Shown piece after piece: positions 52,401-63,615 of a stretch of 64,000 bases of DNA. The stretch's first letter is position 1. Each line of letters begins with the position of its first letter. The notes below the pieces were generated by a model. That model was not told where the DNA came from. It searched no databases and saw only the letters and a program-made list of their open reading frames with translations. The stretch comes from Argyresthia goedartella (taxonomy: Eukaryota > Arthropoda > Insecta > Lepidoptera > Argyresthiidae), in assembly GCA_949825045.1 (NCBI GenBank), contig OX463836.1, forward strand, positions 16,468,329-16,532,328. Reading direction: 5' to 3'. The position numbers were made by a program, and so were the translations under genes.

Positions 52401-54353
52401 CCCGTATGGGAAAAGGCGTGACGCTATGTTTGTATGTATGTAATAAGCCATTTTTTCAACCCTGTTTTTAGACAATTATTCCATACGGGAACGCGGAGAG
52501 AGACAGTGCATCCAGGTTATGATATTTATATACTAATCCGCGCTAATTCCGCGTCATGGTCACTATCGGACGAATTTCCATCAAATACAAGGTGACATTT
52601 AATTAGCTGTCCATGTTTTGGGCAATTGCACTTTGTCAATTTTTGCGATTTTGTCAATCTCTATCACTTCTTCGTTCGCAGTGTTAGAACAGGAGATTTG
52701 AATTTGATCTTTTACGCTCTTGGAAGAATCGTAATTTTATTATTTCATTATAATCAACAAAACTATAGTCGATGGCTGACATACTACATAAATCAACTGC
52801 TGCACGTCGATCCAAACACATCCAGGCCTCCGATCTGAATTGGCTCGGGGATCTTTTGGGATTCGAAGGACTCCGAAAGCTTTCTCTCGAATTCCGGTTG
52901 ACCTAACGCTGGAACAAACCATCAATGGAGACGCAGCACGCCGACTTACCGGAATAACAAATCTGACAAATTCAATTGGTGCTAGACAGCGCTGGGCGAA
53001 AAATCACGGAGCTCGAACGCGAATAATATCGCACGTACTAACTCAAGCAGGACTGAACAAGAACCAAGATATCTCCGCTGAGCAAAATCCACAGCGTATG
53101 GAGAAAGATAAGAAGCAACTTCAAGGTTTTGTGGAAGGTATTCGTCAGACAATAAATCCATTTTCTTTCTCAATCGATGCTGATAAATTGTTTAACATCT
53201 CGACTGGACAAGCTGCAACTCCTGAAGTAGCGAATAGCTTGTTGAACGCAGTATCAAAGGGAACGGAGTTACGAGACAAATTTATTGCTGAATGCAATGA
53301 CAACTCTGAGAGATTTCACGCAAGAATACCAAAAAATGCAGTACTGACTTTCGCGAGCATGAAGAAGAAGAAAATTCAGATCGGCCGAAAAGTACTTGAA
53401 GTTCGTCTCCAGCGTGACTTATTTGGCCGATTGTTGTCTTTATCTTGGGACGTGCAAATTGATCTTGAAAAGATGCTCCGTTTTCCAATAACGCCAATTC
53501 CACTGTCTTTGTGTCACATAGATGGTTCTGTAAACAAAACAGTTAAATCAGTGCTGGTGAAAGTGTTGGAACACCAAAGTGAAGACATGGAACAACCGCC
53601 CTCTAACGTGGACATGGTAATCACCGATGGCTTCTTCTTGTTAAATACCATGACAGACATGCCTCGAACGTTTGGAGATGTATCAAAAAAACTCTTGGCA
53701 GTTTAAGTACAAAAACAAAGGAAATGAAATTGCCATAGTTTTTGATCGGTACTTTACACCTTCCACTAAAGACTATGAGCATACTCTCCGCAACAGTATG
53801 AATGACGATAAGGACTATCACATCAGCGGTCCTCAGCAAATCCGCTTAGTAGACTGCGAAGGACTTGAAAAATATCAAGTTTAAAGAAGCTCTAGTCAAG
53901 TTTTTCATTGATCATTGGAATAGTCAAGAGATGGCCGTTATTATTCGCAACAAAACAATCTATTTGAACCACGACTTGTGCTACGTCTTCAAAGTCGTCG
54001 ATCGAATAGTGCAGAGAACAATCGATGATAAGCTCTCATGCTCAAGTCACGAAGAAGCCGACACGAAGACAGTTTTCCTTGCCTGTCAATTGCCACAAGG
54101 TTCTACAACAATCATTCGAGCATCAGACACAGATATTCTGGTCATTATGTTGGCCAATGTGGAGCATTTGAACGAATCGGTTAGAGTGTGGATGGATCTC
54201 GGAGTCGGTAATGCACGTCGCAATATAGATGTTTCGGCACTGTCAGTTTAGTTAGGCTCAATGCTTTCACGCGCACTGCCTGCTTTCCACGCTTTAACAG
54301 GATGCGATATTAAGCCAGCATTGTATAAACGAGGCAAAAAGAGACCTTTTGAT
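49403..54353 (+). pseudogene. Academ-like gene, copy C, main part
   Basis: Best-preserved copy in several places: the frame 50154-50972 is open through second zinc module (CFICERPRKRF, RYHKCCKDQ) where copy A has a stop, and 51731-52228 keeps ITYDLAIARTSYCILAQ in frame. 52840-53706 is open with DLTLEQTINGDAA. The nuclease motifs HEEADTK, ASDTDILVIML and HALTGCD are all present (54040-54310). Still broken by the shared frameshifts, a deletion near 49515, and a 418-bp insert at 52227. No viral insertion: CCAGCATTGTATAAACG is uninterrupted at 54316-54332. Confidence 0.66.
52227..52644 (+). mobile_element. Insert with RTE/SINE-like sequence in copy C
   Basis: Extra relative to copies A and B (site at 5151 and 43530). 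Contains GGTAAACACCGCGAGGAAACC and GCCTCTGCCACCCCGTATGGG followed by GTATGTATGT at about 52430, a combination common in RTE-derived repeats of moths. The second half (52450-52644) is not recognised. No gene. Confidence 0.5.
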
Positions 54354-54359
54354 ATATTG

Positions 54360-54814
54360 GTGGGTATGGTTGGCCTGTATACTCTAGAGCTTAGAAGAAA
54401 GCTGGCCCTATTTGTCCACTATATCAGTACATTGCGAAACATGGTAAATAATCCAAGCGTTTTGCACAACATCTCTATAATAGTCCCCAAATTGCGATCT
54501 GGTATGCTTCGGCGGCGGCCACCACTATTGGCTTCGGCCCATCATTTTCGCAGCCTGCGCGGTGAAAACGCGCCTACCCCAAGAGCTATAGCTCTCATAA
54601 ATGAACTGGTCAGGGTGGGTCAGCTGGTTGACATATTCTCTGATACAATCCCAAAGTTAACAAACGATCTGACTCTACTATTTAGTTTCTACAGATAAAT
54701 GATAAGTGTTGCTTTTTGTTACTAATTATCTAGCAATAAGTGCAATTTGGTAAATAATTACTGTAAGCCTTATTGTAAACTATTGAATAAATAATAAATA
54801 ATAAATAATAAATA
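54360..54814 (+). mobile_element. 5'-truncated LINE 3' end (455 bp)
   Basis: Flanked by ATATTG at 54354-54359 and 54815-54820; the empty site is at 57705 in copy D. It encodes about 110 residues of a LINE protein end (LFVHYISTLRNMV, VPKLRSG..) with stop at 54696-54698, then a short 3' region ending in AATAAATAAT repeats. Structure and target duplication indicate target-primed retroposition with truncation. Confidence 0.85.
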
Positions 54815-54820
54815 ATATTG

Positions 54821-55455
54821 AGAAAATCTGAGATCTTTCAAAATGCGCTCGCTGATCTAAGGTCCGATCGTTGTGATAACCAAACAATTTTCCCCACGCT
54901 TCAATCTTTTATGTCACATGTACGGACTGAAGAAACTCGCTGATGTCAACGAAGCTCGATTCGACATTTTTAATAAAACATACAAGGTGCACGAAACATC
55001 GAAGCCGTTCTCGTTGGACGTACGCAACTACGACGCTTGCAATTTACCCCCATGGCAGTCAGAGCTATACCAACATTGCCTCAGAACTCGGTACATCGCC
55101 AATTTGTGGAGGAATGCTTAAAAATCCGACATCACTGACCTTGCACCAACCGATCATGGGTGGAATGAAAATAATAATAAATTCGAGTTCACGTGGTTTA
55201 TCGGGAATCAATTGCCCGATGCGTATGAAAATGTTGTTGTATCGCCGGATATTCTGGGCAACGAGAATGTCACTGAGGACAGCAATGACGAGACGCTTGA
55301 TTCAGGTAATTTTTTGTACTTCTATAATATTCTCTCAACAAAATTACTGAATAGAAATAATTGTTACGCATGTTGCAGGCACTCAGCAGGAAAGAATTGT
55401 GGATGATGAGCCACAATATGAAAGTTCCAGTGAAGAAGAAGATGAATTGTATTGA
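54821..55455 (+). pseudogene. Academ-like gene, copy C, C-terminal part
   Basis: RKSEIFQNALADL, then FPTLQSF and MYGLKKLADVNEARFDIFNKTYK in shifted frames, FEFTWFIGNQLPDAYENVVVSPD, intron 55306-55378 (73 bp), acidic tail with stop TGA at 55453-55455. Same organisation as copies A and D; an extra loss near 54910 separates the frames. Confidence 0.6.
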
Positions 55456-56204
55456 GCAAAAATGTAAAGGTCAGGCATAACAATACAAACCATTATAATA
55501 AAAAAATTATATCATTTCAATTTTTTTTTACAATAAATAATACAATTCGTACTACATTTCATCTACATTTACGTTGGTTGTATCTATCGCTTTATTGTCA
55601 TTCTTAAATTCCCCGTTTTATCAAGGAGAAAGAAAAGAAAAAAAAGAAACCAAAAAACCTTTTTCGGTCAGATTAAGAGAACCCACCAACATTTTTGTCA
55701 GATTAAGAAAATATGCTTTCAGGATACCGAGATAAACCTCCCCCCTATGAATGAATATGAATCTGACGCGCTCGAGTATTTCAAAAAAATTTTTGCATTT
55801 TCAAAAATTCATCGTAACTTATCGTCACGCCGAAATCGTCAGTTTTTTTAAAGGGAGCTTCCTTGGGGCCTACTTAACACCCCTTCCGAAAATCTGACGC
55901 GCTCGAGTAAATTTTTTTTTTGCATTTTTGACTACTTTATATGCCTACCCCCACCACGCAAACCAGCAGATTAGTATACCGTTGTTATCAGTTGGGGCAT
56001 ACGTAGTATGAATATCTGACGCGCTCGAGAATGCCAAGTAACTGTTTTTTTTTTACATTTTTGAAAAACCGTACACGCCAAACCCACCGCTAAAATGGTT
56101 TTTACCATACGAGATTTTCTTTTCGAAATTATTTTCTTTCGATTTTGATAGGTCTCGACGGCGCCGTTGAATTACGCCATTTAGCTACCTCGCCTCCCTA
56201 ACTA
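55456..56204 (+). repeat. Right subterminal region and inverted repeat of Academ-like element, copy C
   Basis: No gene. Three TCTGACGCGCTCGAG copies at 55762, 55893 and 56015, all intact here. The terminal repeat ends CTAACTA at 56204, followed by CAA and the pogo frame. Confidence 0.6.
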
Positions 56205-56987
56205 CAATTTAGATGTGATAAACATGTCACGAGACAATGGAGTTTCCGTAGTTTGCCTTTCGCCGCATTCAACCAATAAGATGCAACCATTAGATGTGAG
56301 TTTCATGTTCCCATTAAAAACCTATTACGTTCAAAAAATTGAAAATTGGCTAGACAACCATCCTGGTCGTGCTGCCACACACTTCCAAGTTGGTAGTGTT
56401 TTGAGAAAGGCTTATTTGAGAGCAGCATTGCCTTCCACAGCTATCAATGGCTTTCGAAAGACTGGAATACTGCCATATGATGATAACATCTTTACTGATG
56501 CCGATTTTAATGATAAGCAGGACACCCCACCACCAGAACAGCCTTCTCCAGCAGCAATGCCATCCAATGTAGCTTCAGTGCAACAGCCAGAGCAAAATTA
56601 ATTCATATTGCCTGCTGTAATACATCCTGTTACACGGGTAATCCCAAGTGTATGGCCTAGAGCATGGTCGGCAGTTTTAGTCACTGGTTCTCCACATAAA
56701 AATAAAATCATAGAAGCTGAGGAAAAAAAGAAAGAAAAAAACGAGAAAATAGCTCGGAAGAGGACAAAGGGCGTTGGAGAGGAGGCAAATAATAATAAGA
56801 AAGCTTGTAGGGACCAAAAATAAAAGACAAAACCAAAAAAAATGCACTTCTGTGCCAGAAAAACAAAAGTGATAGTGAAGATGATGAGGAATACGATGCC
56901 GAATGCGAGTGAAGATGATGAGGAATACGATGCCGTCCCCATGGACGATATTAGGAACGAAAAATTACTGGCTGATTTTGTCTTTTT
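56205..56987 (+). pseudogene. pogo-like transposase C-terminus, copy C
   Basis: Uninterrupted version of 11389-11662 plus 16695-17088: NKMQPLDVSFMFPLKTYYV, NGFRKTGILPYDDN.., TAA at 56599-56601, then the basic tail region and the duplicated GAAGATGATGAGGAATACGA unit near 56876-56935. This copy proves the LINE and its target duplication in copy A. Lacks everything before the Academ-like insertion. Confidence 0.85.
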
Positions 56988-57373
56988 AGGGTTCCGTACC
57001 CGAAGGGTTCCAAACGGGACCCTATTACTAAGACTTCGCTGTCCGTCCGTCCGTCTGTCACCAGGCTGTATCTCAAGAACCTAGCTAGCTAGAGAGTTGA
57101 AATTTTCACAGATTATGTATTTCTGTTGCCGCTATAACAACAAATACTAAAAAACAGGATAAAAGAAATATTTAAGGGGGCTCCCATACAACAATTCTTT
57201 CAATACCACATACAAACTTATGGATGCACCTGGTTACGTACATGGAGTGTGAAAGTAATACCAATAACTTTGTAAACAATATATTGCTGTGTAAAATCCA
57301 AACTATTCACTCCACACCATCGCTTCCATTGAACGGTGGTACCCTTCGTGCGCGAGTTAGACTCGCACTTGAC
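56988..57373 (+). repeat. Lepidopteran-type interspersed repeat, copy C
   Basis: Starts AGGGTTCCGTACCCGAAGG, contains GTCCGTCCGTCCGTCTGTC and GTTGCCGCTATAACAACAAA, ends GTGCGCGAGTTAGACTCGCA. This kind of repeat, known to me as abundant in moth genomes, lacks coding capacity. Inserted in the pogo 3' flank after CTGATTTTGTCTTTTT, where copy A is uninterrupted. Confidence 0.6.
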
Positions 57374-57612
57374 AGTTTTTTTTTTTGTATTTTTTATTAC
57401 GGGATTACTCCGTCAATTATGAGCCCGATTTTGAAGATTTTTACTTTGATTGGTTGTTTATAATTCAGAAGTTCAATCATTCATTCATTTTATCAAAATT
57501 GATTCATCGCTTTTTGAAAAATAAAAAAATACAAAAAATATATACACAGATGATGTTTTGGTATTGTTGTTCCGTGCAGCAAAAGTTTTGATGAGGATTC
57601 ATATATACAGAC
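57374..57612 (-). other. Inverted fragment of the piggyBac-like spacer
   Basis: Reverse complement of about 61072-61301. Its outer part (57525-57612) is the reverse complement of the piggyBac-like region at 48590-48680. Joined at 57613 to the Academ-like gene of copy D. No gene. Confidence 0.6.
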
Positions 57613-58347
57613 AATGCTTTCACGCGCACTGCCTGCTTTCCACGCTTTAACAGGATGCGATATTAAGCCAGCATTGTATAAACGAGGCAAAAAGAGACCT
57701 TTTGATATATTGAGAAAATCTGAGATCTTTCAAAATGCGCTCGCTGATCTAAGGTCCGATCGTTGTGATAACCAAACAATTTTCCCCACGCTTCAATCTT
57801 TTATGTCACATGTACGGACTGAAGAAACTCGCTGATGTCAACGAAGCTCGATTCGACATTTTTAATAAAACATACAAGGTGCACGAAACATCGAAGCCGT
57901 TCTCGTTGGACGTACGCAACTACGACGCTTGCAATTTACCCCCATGGCAGTCAGAGCTATACCAACATTGCCTCAGAACTCGGTACATCGCCAATTTGTG
58001 GAGGAATGCTTAAAAATCCGACATCACTGACCTTGCACCAACCGATCATGGGTGGAATGAAAATAATAATAAATTCGAGTTCACGTGGTTTATCGGGAAT
58101 CAATTGCCCGATGCGTATGAAAATGTTGTTGTATCGCCGGATATTCTGGGCAACGAGAATGTCACTGAGGACAGCAATGACGAGACGCTTGATTCAGGTA
58201 ATTTTTTGTACTTCTATAATATTCTCTCAACAAAATTACTGAATAGAAATAATTGTTACGCATGTTGCAGGCACTCAGCAGGAAAGAATTGTGGATGATG
58301 AGCCACAATATGAAAGTTCCAGTGAAGAAGAAGATGAATTGTATTGA
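57613..58347 (+). pseudogene. Academ-like gene, copy D, C-terminal third only
   Basis: Begins within MLSRALPAFHALTGCDIKPALYKRGKK and runs through the C-terminus, with intron 58198-58270 and stop at about 58345-58347. Almost identical to copy C from 54821 on, but without the LINE insert at the ATATTG site and without the viral insert. The N-terminal two thirds are missing. Confidence 0.6.
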
Positions 58348-59102
58348 GCAAAAATGTAAAGGTCAGGCATAACAATACAAACCATTATAATAAAAAAATT
58401 ATATCATTTCAATTTTTTTTTACAATAAATAATACAATTCGTACTACATTTCATCTACATTTACGTTGGTTGTATCTATCGCTTTATTGTCATTCTTAAA
58501 TTCCCCGTTTTATCAAGGAGAAAGAAAAGAAAAAAAAGAAACCAAAAAACCTTTTTCGGTCAGATTAAGAGAACCCACCAACATTTTTGTCAGATTAAGA
58601 AAATATGCTTTCAGGATACCGAGATAAACCTCCCCCCTATGAATGAATATGAATCTGACGCGCTCGAGTATTTCAAAAAAACTTTTTTTTTTGCATTTTC
58701 AAAAATTCATCGTAACTTATCGTCACGCCGAAATCGTCAGTTTTTTTAAAGGGAGCTTCCTTGGGGCCTACTTAACACCCCTTCCGAAAATCTGACGCGC
58801 TCGAGTAAATTTTTTTTTTGCATTTTTGACTACTTTATATGCCTACCCCCACCACGCAAACCAGCAGATTAGTATACCGTTGTTATCAGTTGGGGCATAC
58901 GTAGTATGAATATCTGACGCGCTCGAGAATGCCAAGTAACTGTTTTTTTTTTACATTTTTGAAAAACCGTACACGCCAAACCCACCGCTAAAATGGTTTT
59001 TACCATACGAGATTTTCTTTTCGAAATTATTTTCTTTCGATTTTGATAGGTCTCGACGGCGCCGTTGAATTACGCCATTTAGCTACCTCGCCTCCCTAAC
59101 TA
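58348..59102 (+). repeat. Right subterminal region and inverted repeat of Academ-like element, copy D
   Basis: Repeats 55456-56204 with a longer T-run near 58682. Three TCTGACGCGCTCGAG motifs are present. Ends CTAACTA at 59102 and CAA at 59103-59105. Confidence 0.6.
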
Positions 59103-59885
59103 CAATTTAGATGTGATAAACATGTCACGAGACAATGGAGTTTCCGTAGTTTGCCTTTCGCCGCATTCAACCAATAAGATGCAACCATTAGATGTGAGTT
59201 TCATGTTCCCATTAAAAACCTATTACGTTCAAAAAATTGAAAATTGGCTAGACAACCATCCTGGTCGTGCTGCCACACACTTCCAAGTTGGTAGTGTTTT
59301 GAGAAAGGCTTATTTGAGAGCAGCATTGCCTTCCACAGCTATCAATGGCTTTCGAAAGACTGGAATACTGCCATATGATGATAACATCTTTACTGATGCC
59401 GATTTTAATGATAAGCAGGACACCCCACCACCAGAACAGCCTTCTCCAGCAGCAATGCCATCCAATGTAGCTTCAGTGCAACAGCCAGAGCAAAATTAAT
59501 TCATATTGCCTGCTGTAATACATCCTGTTACACGGGTAATCCCAAGTGTATGGCCTAGAGCATGGTCGGCAGTTTTAGTCACTGGTTCTCCACATAAAAA
59601 TAAAATCATAGAAGCTGAGGAAAAAAAGAAAGAAAAAAACGAGAAAATAGCTCGGAAGAGGACAAAGGGCGTTGGAGAGGAGGCAAATAATAATAAGAAA
59701 GCTTGTAGGGACCAAAAATAAAAGACAAAACCAAAAAAAATGCACTTCTGTGTCAGAAAAACAAAAGCGATAGTGAAGATGATGAGGAATACGATGCCGA
59801 ATGCGAGTGAAGATGATGAGGAATACGATGCCGTCCCCATGGACGATATTAGGAACGAAAAATTACTGGCTGATTTTGTTTTTTT
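59103..59885 (+). pseudogene. pogo-like transposase C-terminus, copy D
   Basis: Nearly identical to copy C (59113-59499 open, then stop and basic tail). Differences are single bases. It carries no information on the catalytic N-terminal part. Confidence 0.85.
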
Positions 59886-60280
59886 AGGGTTCCGTACCCG
59901 AAGGGTTCCAAACGGGACCCTATTACTAAGACTTCGCTGTCCGTCCGTCCGTCTGTCACCAGGCTGTATCTCAAGAACCTAGCTAGCTAGAGAGTTGAAA
60001 TGTTCACAGATTATGTATTTCTGTTGCCGCTATAACAACAAATACTAAAAAACAGGATAAAAGAAATATTTAAGGGGGCTTCCATACAACAATTCTTTCA
60101 ATACCACAAACAAACTTATGGATGCACCTGGTTACGTACATGGAGTGTGAAAGTAATACCAATAACTTTGTAAACAATATTTTGCTGTGTAAAATCCAAA
60201 CTATTCACTCCACACCATCGCTTCCATTGAACGGTGGTACGGAATCCTTCGTGCGCGATTTAGACTCGCACTTGACCGCT
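59886..60280 (+). repeat. Lepidopteran-type interspersed repeat, copy D
   Basis: Same repeat at the same site as 56988-57373, so it was inserted before the C/D duplication. It ends GATTTAGACTCGCACTTGACC and is followed by the normal pogo 3' flank (TTTTTCTGTTGATTATT). Confidence 0.6.
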
Positions 60281-61071
60281 TTTTATTTTTTAAATTTTTG
60301 TTTTTTCTGTTGATTATTATTTCGGATTTAAATTCTAATAAAAATATAACCTATCCAATACATAACATGAGTTTTATTTAGTTTTTACCAATAACATGGA
60401 TTTCATTGGTAAAAATAAAAAGGGGGACGATATTTGGCGACTATCTTACCAGTCAACATGTCATCGCAATCGACCTTCTGATCTGACAACATAAATAATT
60501 TATTATGCCAAAGAAGACCAACAAATTTTCCAACGAGAACAAACTTTGCCAAAGATAAATCAACAATTTTGTAAAGGAAAACTAGATTTTCCTTTAAGAA
60601 AACAACTATTTTGCCAACGAATATCAACCATTTCGCCAATGAAAACCTACTGATTTGCCGACGAAAACTACAATTAAAGAAAACAGGTTGGGCTATGACG
60701 CAAGTCATCCCTCATTGCAAAAAGGACTGATATACTGTTAAAGACAATACCTACTGATCACTCGACATACAGGTTCTCGTCTACACCCGAATCTTGGGAG
60801 AGAGTTAATGCAGCAACCATTCTATCTCTCTCATATAAATACAAAACGGCGGATGAGAGAGCGCTATATCAACCGTCTCAACCTAGTTTTGTATTTAAAT
60901 GAATGGGAGAGTAGTATTGCTGTTAGATCTGTCCCGCGAATAGAATATAGCTCGACTGCATTTAATCTTACGTCAAGGATCTTTTAACAAATAACTCACC
61001 AAGTTAAAAACTTAACAAAACCTACTTCAAGTTCAAGCCCTATTTGTTCCTCCCCATTCTAGATGCGAATA
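60281..61071 (+). other. Spacer with 22-bp repeats and piggyBac-like part, copy D
   Basis: Corresponds to 17380-17915 and 48395-48590, without the BEL insertions. The degenerate tandem array is at 60507-60669. The spacer runs on to about 61190 before switching at GAATCAATTTTGATAAAATG to sequence inverted relative to 57374-57480. No gene. Confidence 0.6.
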
Positions 61072-61301
61072 AAGTCTGTATATATGAATCCTCATCAAAA
61101 CTTTTGCTGCACGGAACAACAATACCAAAACATCATCTGTGTATATATTCTTTGTATTTTTTTATTTTTCAAAAAGCGATGAATCAATTTTGATAAAATG
61201 AATGAATGATTGAACTTCTGAATTATAAACAACCAATCAAAGTAAGAATCTTCAAAATCGGGCTCATAATTGACGGAGTAATCCCGTAATAAAAAATACA
61301 A
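61072..61301 (+). other. Inverted-duplication arm (partner of 57374-57612)
   Basis: Reverse complement of 57374-57612 with few changes; together with the next entry it forms an arm of about 630 bp that mirrors 56988-57612 and brackets unit D. No gene. Confidence 0.65.
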
Positions 61302-61701
61302 AAAAAAAAACTGTCAAGTGCGAGTCTAACTCGCGCACGAAGGGTACCACCGTACAATGGTAGGGATGGTGTGGAGTAAATAGTTTAGATTTTACATAGC
61401 AAAATGTTGTTTACAATGTTATTGGTGCGGCTACTTTCACACACCATGTACGTAACCAGGTGCATTCATAAGATTCTATGTGGTATTTAAAGAATTGTTG
61501 TATGGGAGCCCCCTTAAATATTAATTTTATTCTGTATTTAAGTATTTGTTGTTATAGCGGCAACAGAAAGTCATCATTTGTGAAAATTTAATCTGGCTAC
61601 CACGGTTCATGAGATACAGCCTGGTGATAGACGGACGGATGGATGGACTGCGGAGGCTTAGTAATAGGTCCCGTTTGGCACCCTTGGGGTACGGAACCCT
61701 A
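61302..61701 (-). repeat. Lepidopteran-type interspersed repeat, inverted copy
   Basis: Reverse orientation of 56988-57373, more diverged (GGACGGATGGATGGAC, GTTATAGCGGCAACAG). Ends GGTACGGAACCCT at 61700. Divergence from the other copies suggests that it is an older insertion or that the arm is older than units C and D. Confidence 0.6.
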
Positions 61702-62155
61702 CAAACAGGCAAATTGATAACCTCCTCATTTTCAGTCAGTTGAAAATCTCTATCCTCGATTACTAATATCATTTGGGGAAATATAGTACCAATCACAATG
61801 AACAACATTTCCTACAGATCTTATGGTCACAAATAAAATAAAAAAAATTACCCAATCATTCACTTCAAATGCGACCATAGGTTTCTTAGGGAAAGTTGTC
61901 CATAATGATGGGCACTATCGTCCCCTAAATATGGTCAAGTAATTAAAAGTCACATCTTCCCGTCCATCTAGTTATAGTTGAAATCTCTCTTCACAGAGAA
62001 TGCCCTTTATAGTTCTCAATTATCCTTCTAGGATAGTTTTGAAAATATGTATAGATTTGTCCAAAACAATATGAAATAACTCCCTCAGAGAACTAGTTTC
62101 CATTGCGACAGCTTTGCTCTATTCTTGAGTTCTCGGACCAGTTATATTATATTAG
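61702..62155 (+). other. No recognisable feature
   Basis: AT-rich sequence without convincing frames or repeat ends. Confidence 0.4.
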
Positions 62156-62157
62156 GA

Positions 62158-62262
62158 CAAATTTTTGCCCCCACCAGTACCCGAACCCGGGACCCTAAGC
62201 TTTGTAGGCAGTGTCACTGCCGACTCGGCCATTCGGGTCGTCTTGTGACATTGTGAAATTGT
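62158..62262 (-). mobile_element. tRNA-like SINE head or tRNA-derived repeat
   Basis: On the minus strand an A-box-like TGGCCGAGTCGG (62231-62220) and a B-box-like GGGTTCGGGTAC (62190-62178) lie about 30 bp apart, the internal promoter layout of RNA polymerase III genes. The cloverleaf is imperfect (the sequence before the A box does not pair with the 3' part), so a SINE head is more likely than a functional tRNA. Sequence to about 62430 is unassigned. Confidence 0.5.
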
Positions 62263-62433
62263 GACATCAATCATCAATTGTGAATATTCTTCCAACAATT
62301 CAACAATTTCTTGGCCAGCATTTACATTATATTTATTCTGTTTCCTGTAACAAGTTTCCCGAAGAACCAATAGCTTTGATTCTCTCCATTCAGGGAGCTT
62401 TGATTCACTTGGGTGTGTGATCATAGCGGTTAT

Positions 62434-62602
62434 GAGATTGTCTCAAACCGTTTTGCATTTTTCTTTGTTCTTGTGTTTTGTTGGTTAGTCTGTAGCTGCT
62501 ATGCTGTGGTTTAAGATGAGAATGTCTCAAACAGTTTTGCATTTCTCTTTGTTCTTGTGTTTTGTCGGTTAGTCTGTATCTTCTATGCTGTGGTTTAAGA
62601 GA
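62434..62602 (+). repeat. Direct tandem duplication, 84 bp x 2
   Basis: Units 62434-62517 and 62518-62602 both begin GAGA(A/T)TGTCTCAAAC.GTTTTGC and end ATGCTGTGGTTTAAGA; they differ at a handful of bases. No coding potential. 62603-62870 shows nothing recognisable. Confidence 0.85.
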
Positions 62603-62869
62603 TTCCGTAACATCTATTTATGTGATTTCTTCTTTAACTCCCGGTTTCGTTGAAATTCCTCTGGAGGCCAGTAGAGTAGCCCTGAAATGAGGAAAATGTA
62701 TGCAATCAGAAGGTTATTAATTGATGATCTCGCAGGAGTTCCTAAAGTAAAGATAAATATTTATAAGTACTTATAGAATATGGTCACAACTTTTGGAAAG
62801 TCTAATTATAAAATATTTATTGCACTATTCAAAAGATGATATTACTATTGTTACTAGTAATGGACATGT

Positions 62870-63290
62870 GCATTCTTCCCATCCCTACCTACGGAGCTCA
62901 GACTTGGTCTTTGACTGGCATCCAAAAGTCTAGGCTCGTTTGCTAACGAAATATGGGGTGCAGTATCCTGGGGGTCCGATTGGTGGTCCGAGTCAGGAAT
63001 ACTGAGATACGCTCCGGAACTAAAATAAAGGAAGTAGCGGAAAAGGCAGCTGAATTGAAGTGGAACTGGGCAGGCCACGTCGCCCTTATGCGACTAGACC
63101 GATGGGCCAAACTAACAACTCTCTGGATCCAAAACACGAAAAGGGGATGTGGTCGACCCAGGAAGCGCTGGAGTGACGAATTGAGCTACCACAACAACAA
63201 CTGGTGGGAGGTAGCCCAGGGGTGTGAAGAGTGGAGGAGGGGAAGAGAGGCCTTTGCCCAGCAAATGAGCAGTGGGATGATGTAGGCTAA
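62870..63290 (+). mobile_element. RTE-type LINE, C-terminal remnant
   Basis: Frame at 62880-62945 reads PTYGAQTWSLTGIQKSRL, then a stop, and 62953-63285 continues SILGVRLVVRVRNTEIRSGTKIKEVAEKAAELKWNWAGHVA.. and CGRPRKRWSDEL, the very typical end of RTE-clade reverse transcriptases in insects (TYGAQTW, LKWxWAGH, GRPxxRW). Ends QQMSSGMM with stop TAG, then an AATAATAACAG tail. 5'-truncated and inactive. Confidence 0.85.
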
Positions 63291-63477
63291 TAATAACAGT
63301 AATAAATAACTAGTAATGGTGTACTATTCATTATGGGTAGTATTTAACATCACAAAAAGGTCAAAACTAACCAATCAACAAGATGATAAGTTCAAAAACT
63401 AAAACCCGTCTACAAAAACATTGCGCTCTAAGGAGTACGAAAACAATCACCACCAGGAGGTCAATAGACTTCCACGA

Positions 63478-63615
63478 CCTTACTAATAAAAGAATTTATT
63501 CACTGTGTAACTTATACAGTCTTTTGTCCTACTTTGAGGTTTGACAATTACTCGACACATGAAAAGGGCAAAACACTGTATAAGTTAAACAGTGAATAAC
63601 TTTTTTTTATTAGTA
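63478..63615. mobile_element. Short palindromic MITE-like element
   Basis: ACCTTACTAATAAAAGAATT at the left is matched in inverse by the right end (..TTTTATTAGTAGGG), with arms of about 50 bp and some mismatches around a core of about 35 bp. No gene. Superfamily unknown. Confidence 0.55.

Noticed and set aside
62158..62262. Functional tRNA gene
   Set aside because: A- and B-box-like motifs are present but arms do not pair into a cloverleaf and the B box deviates.
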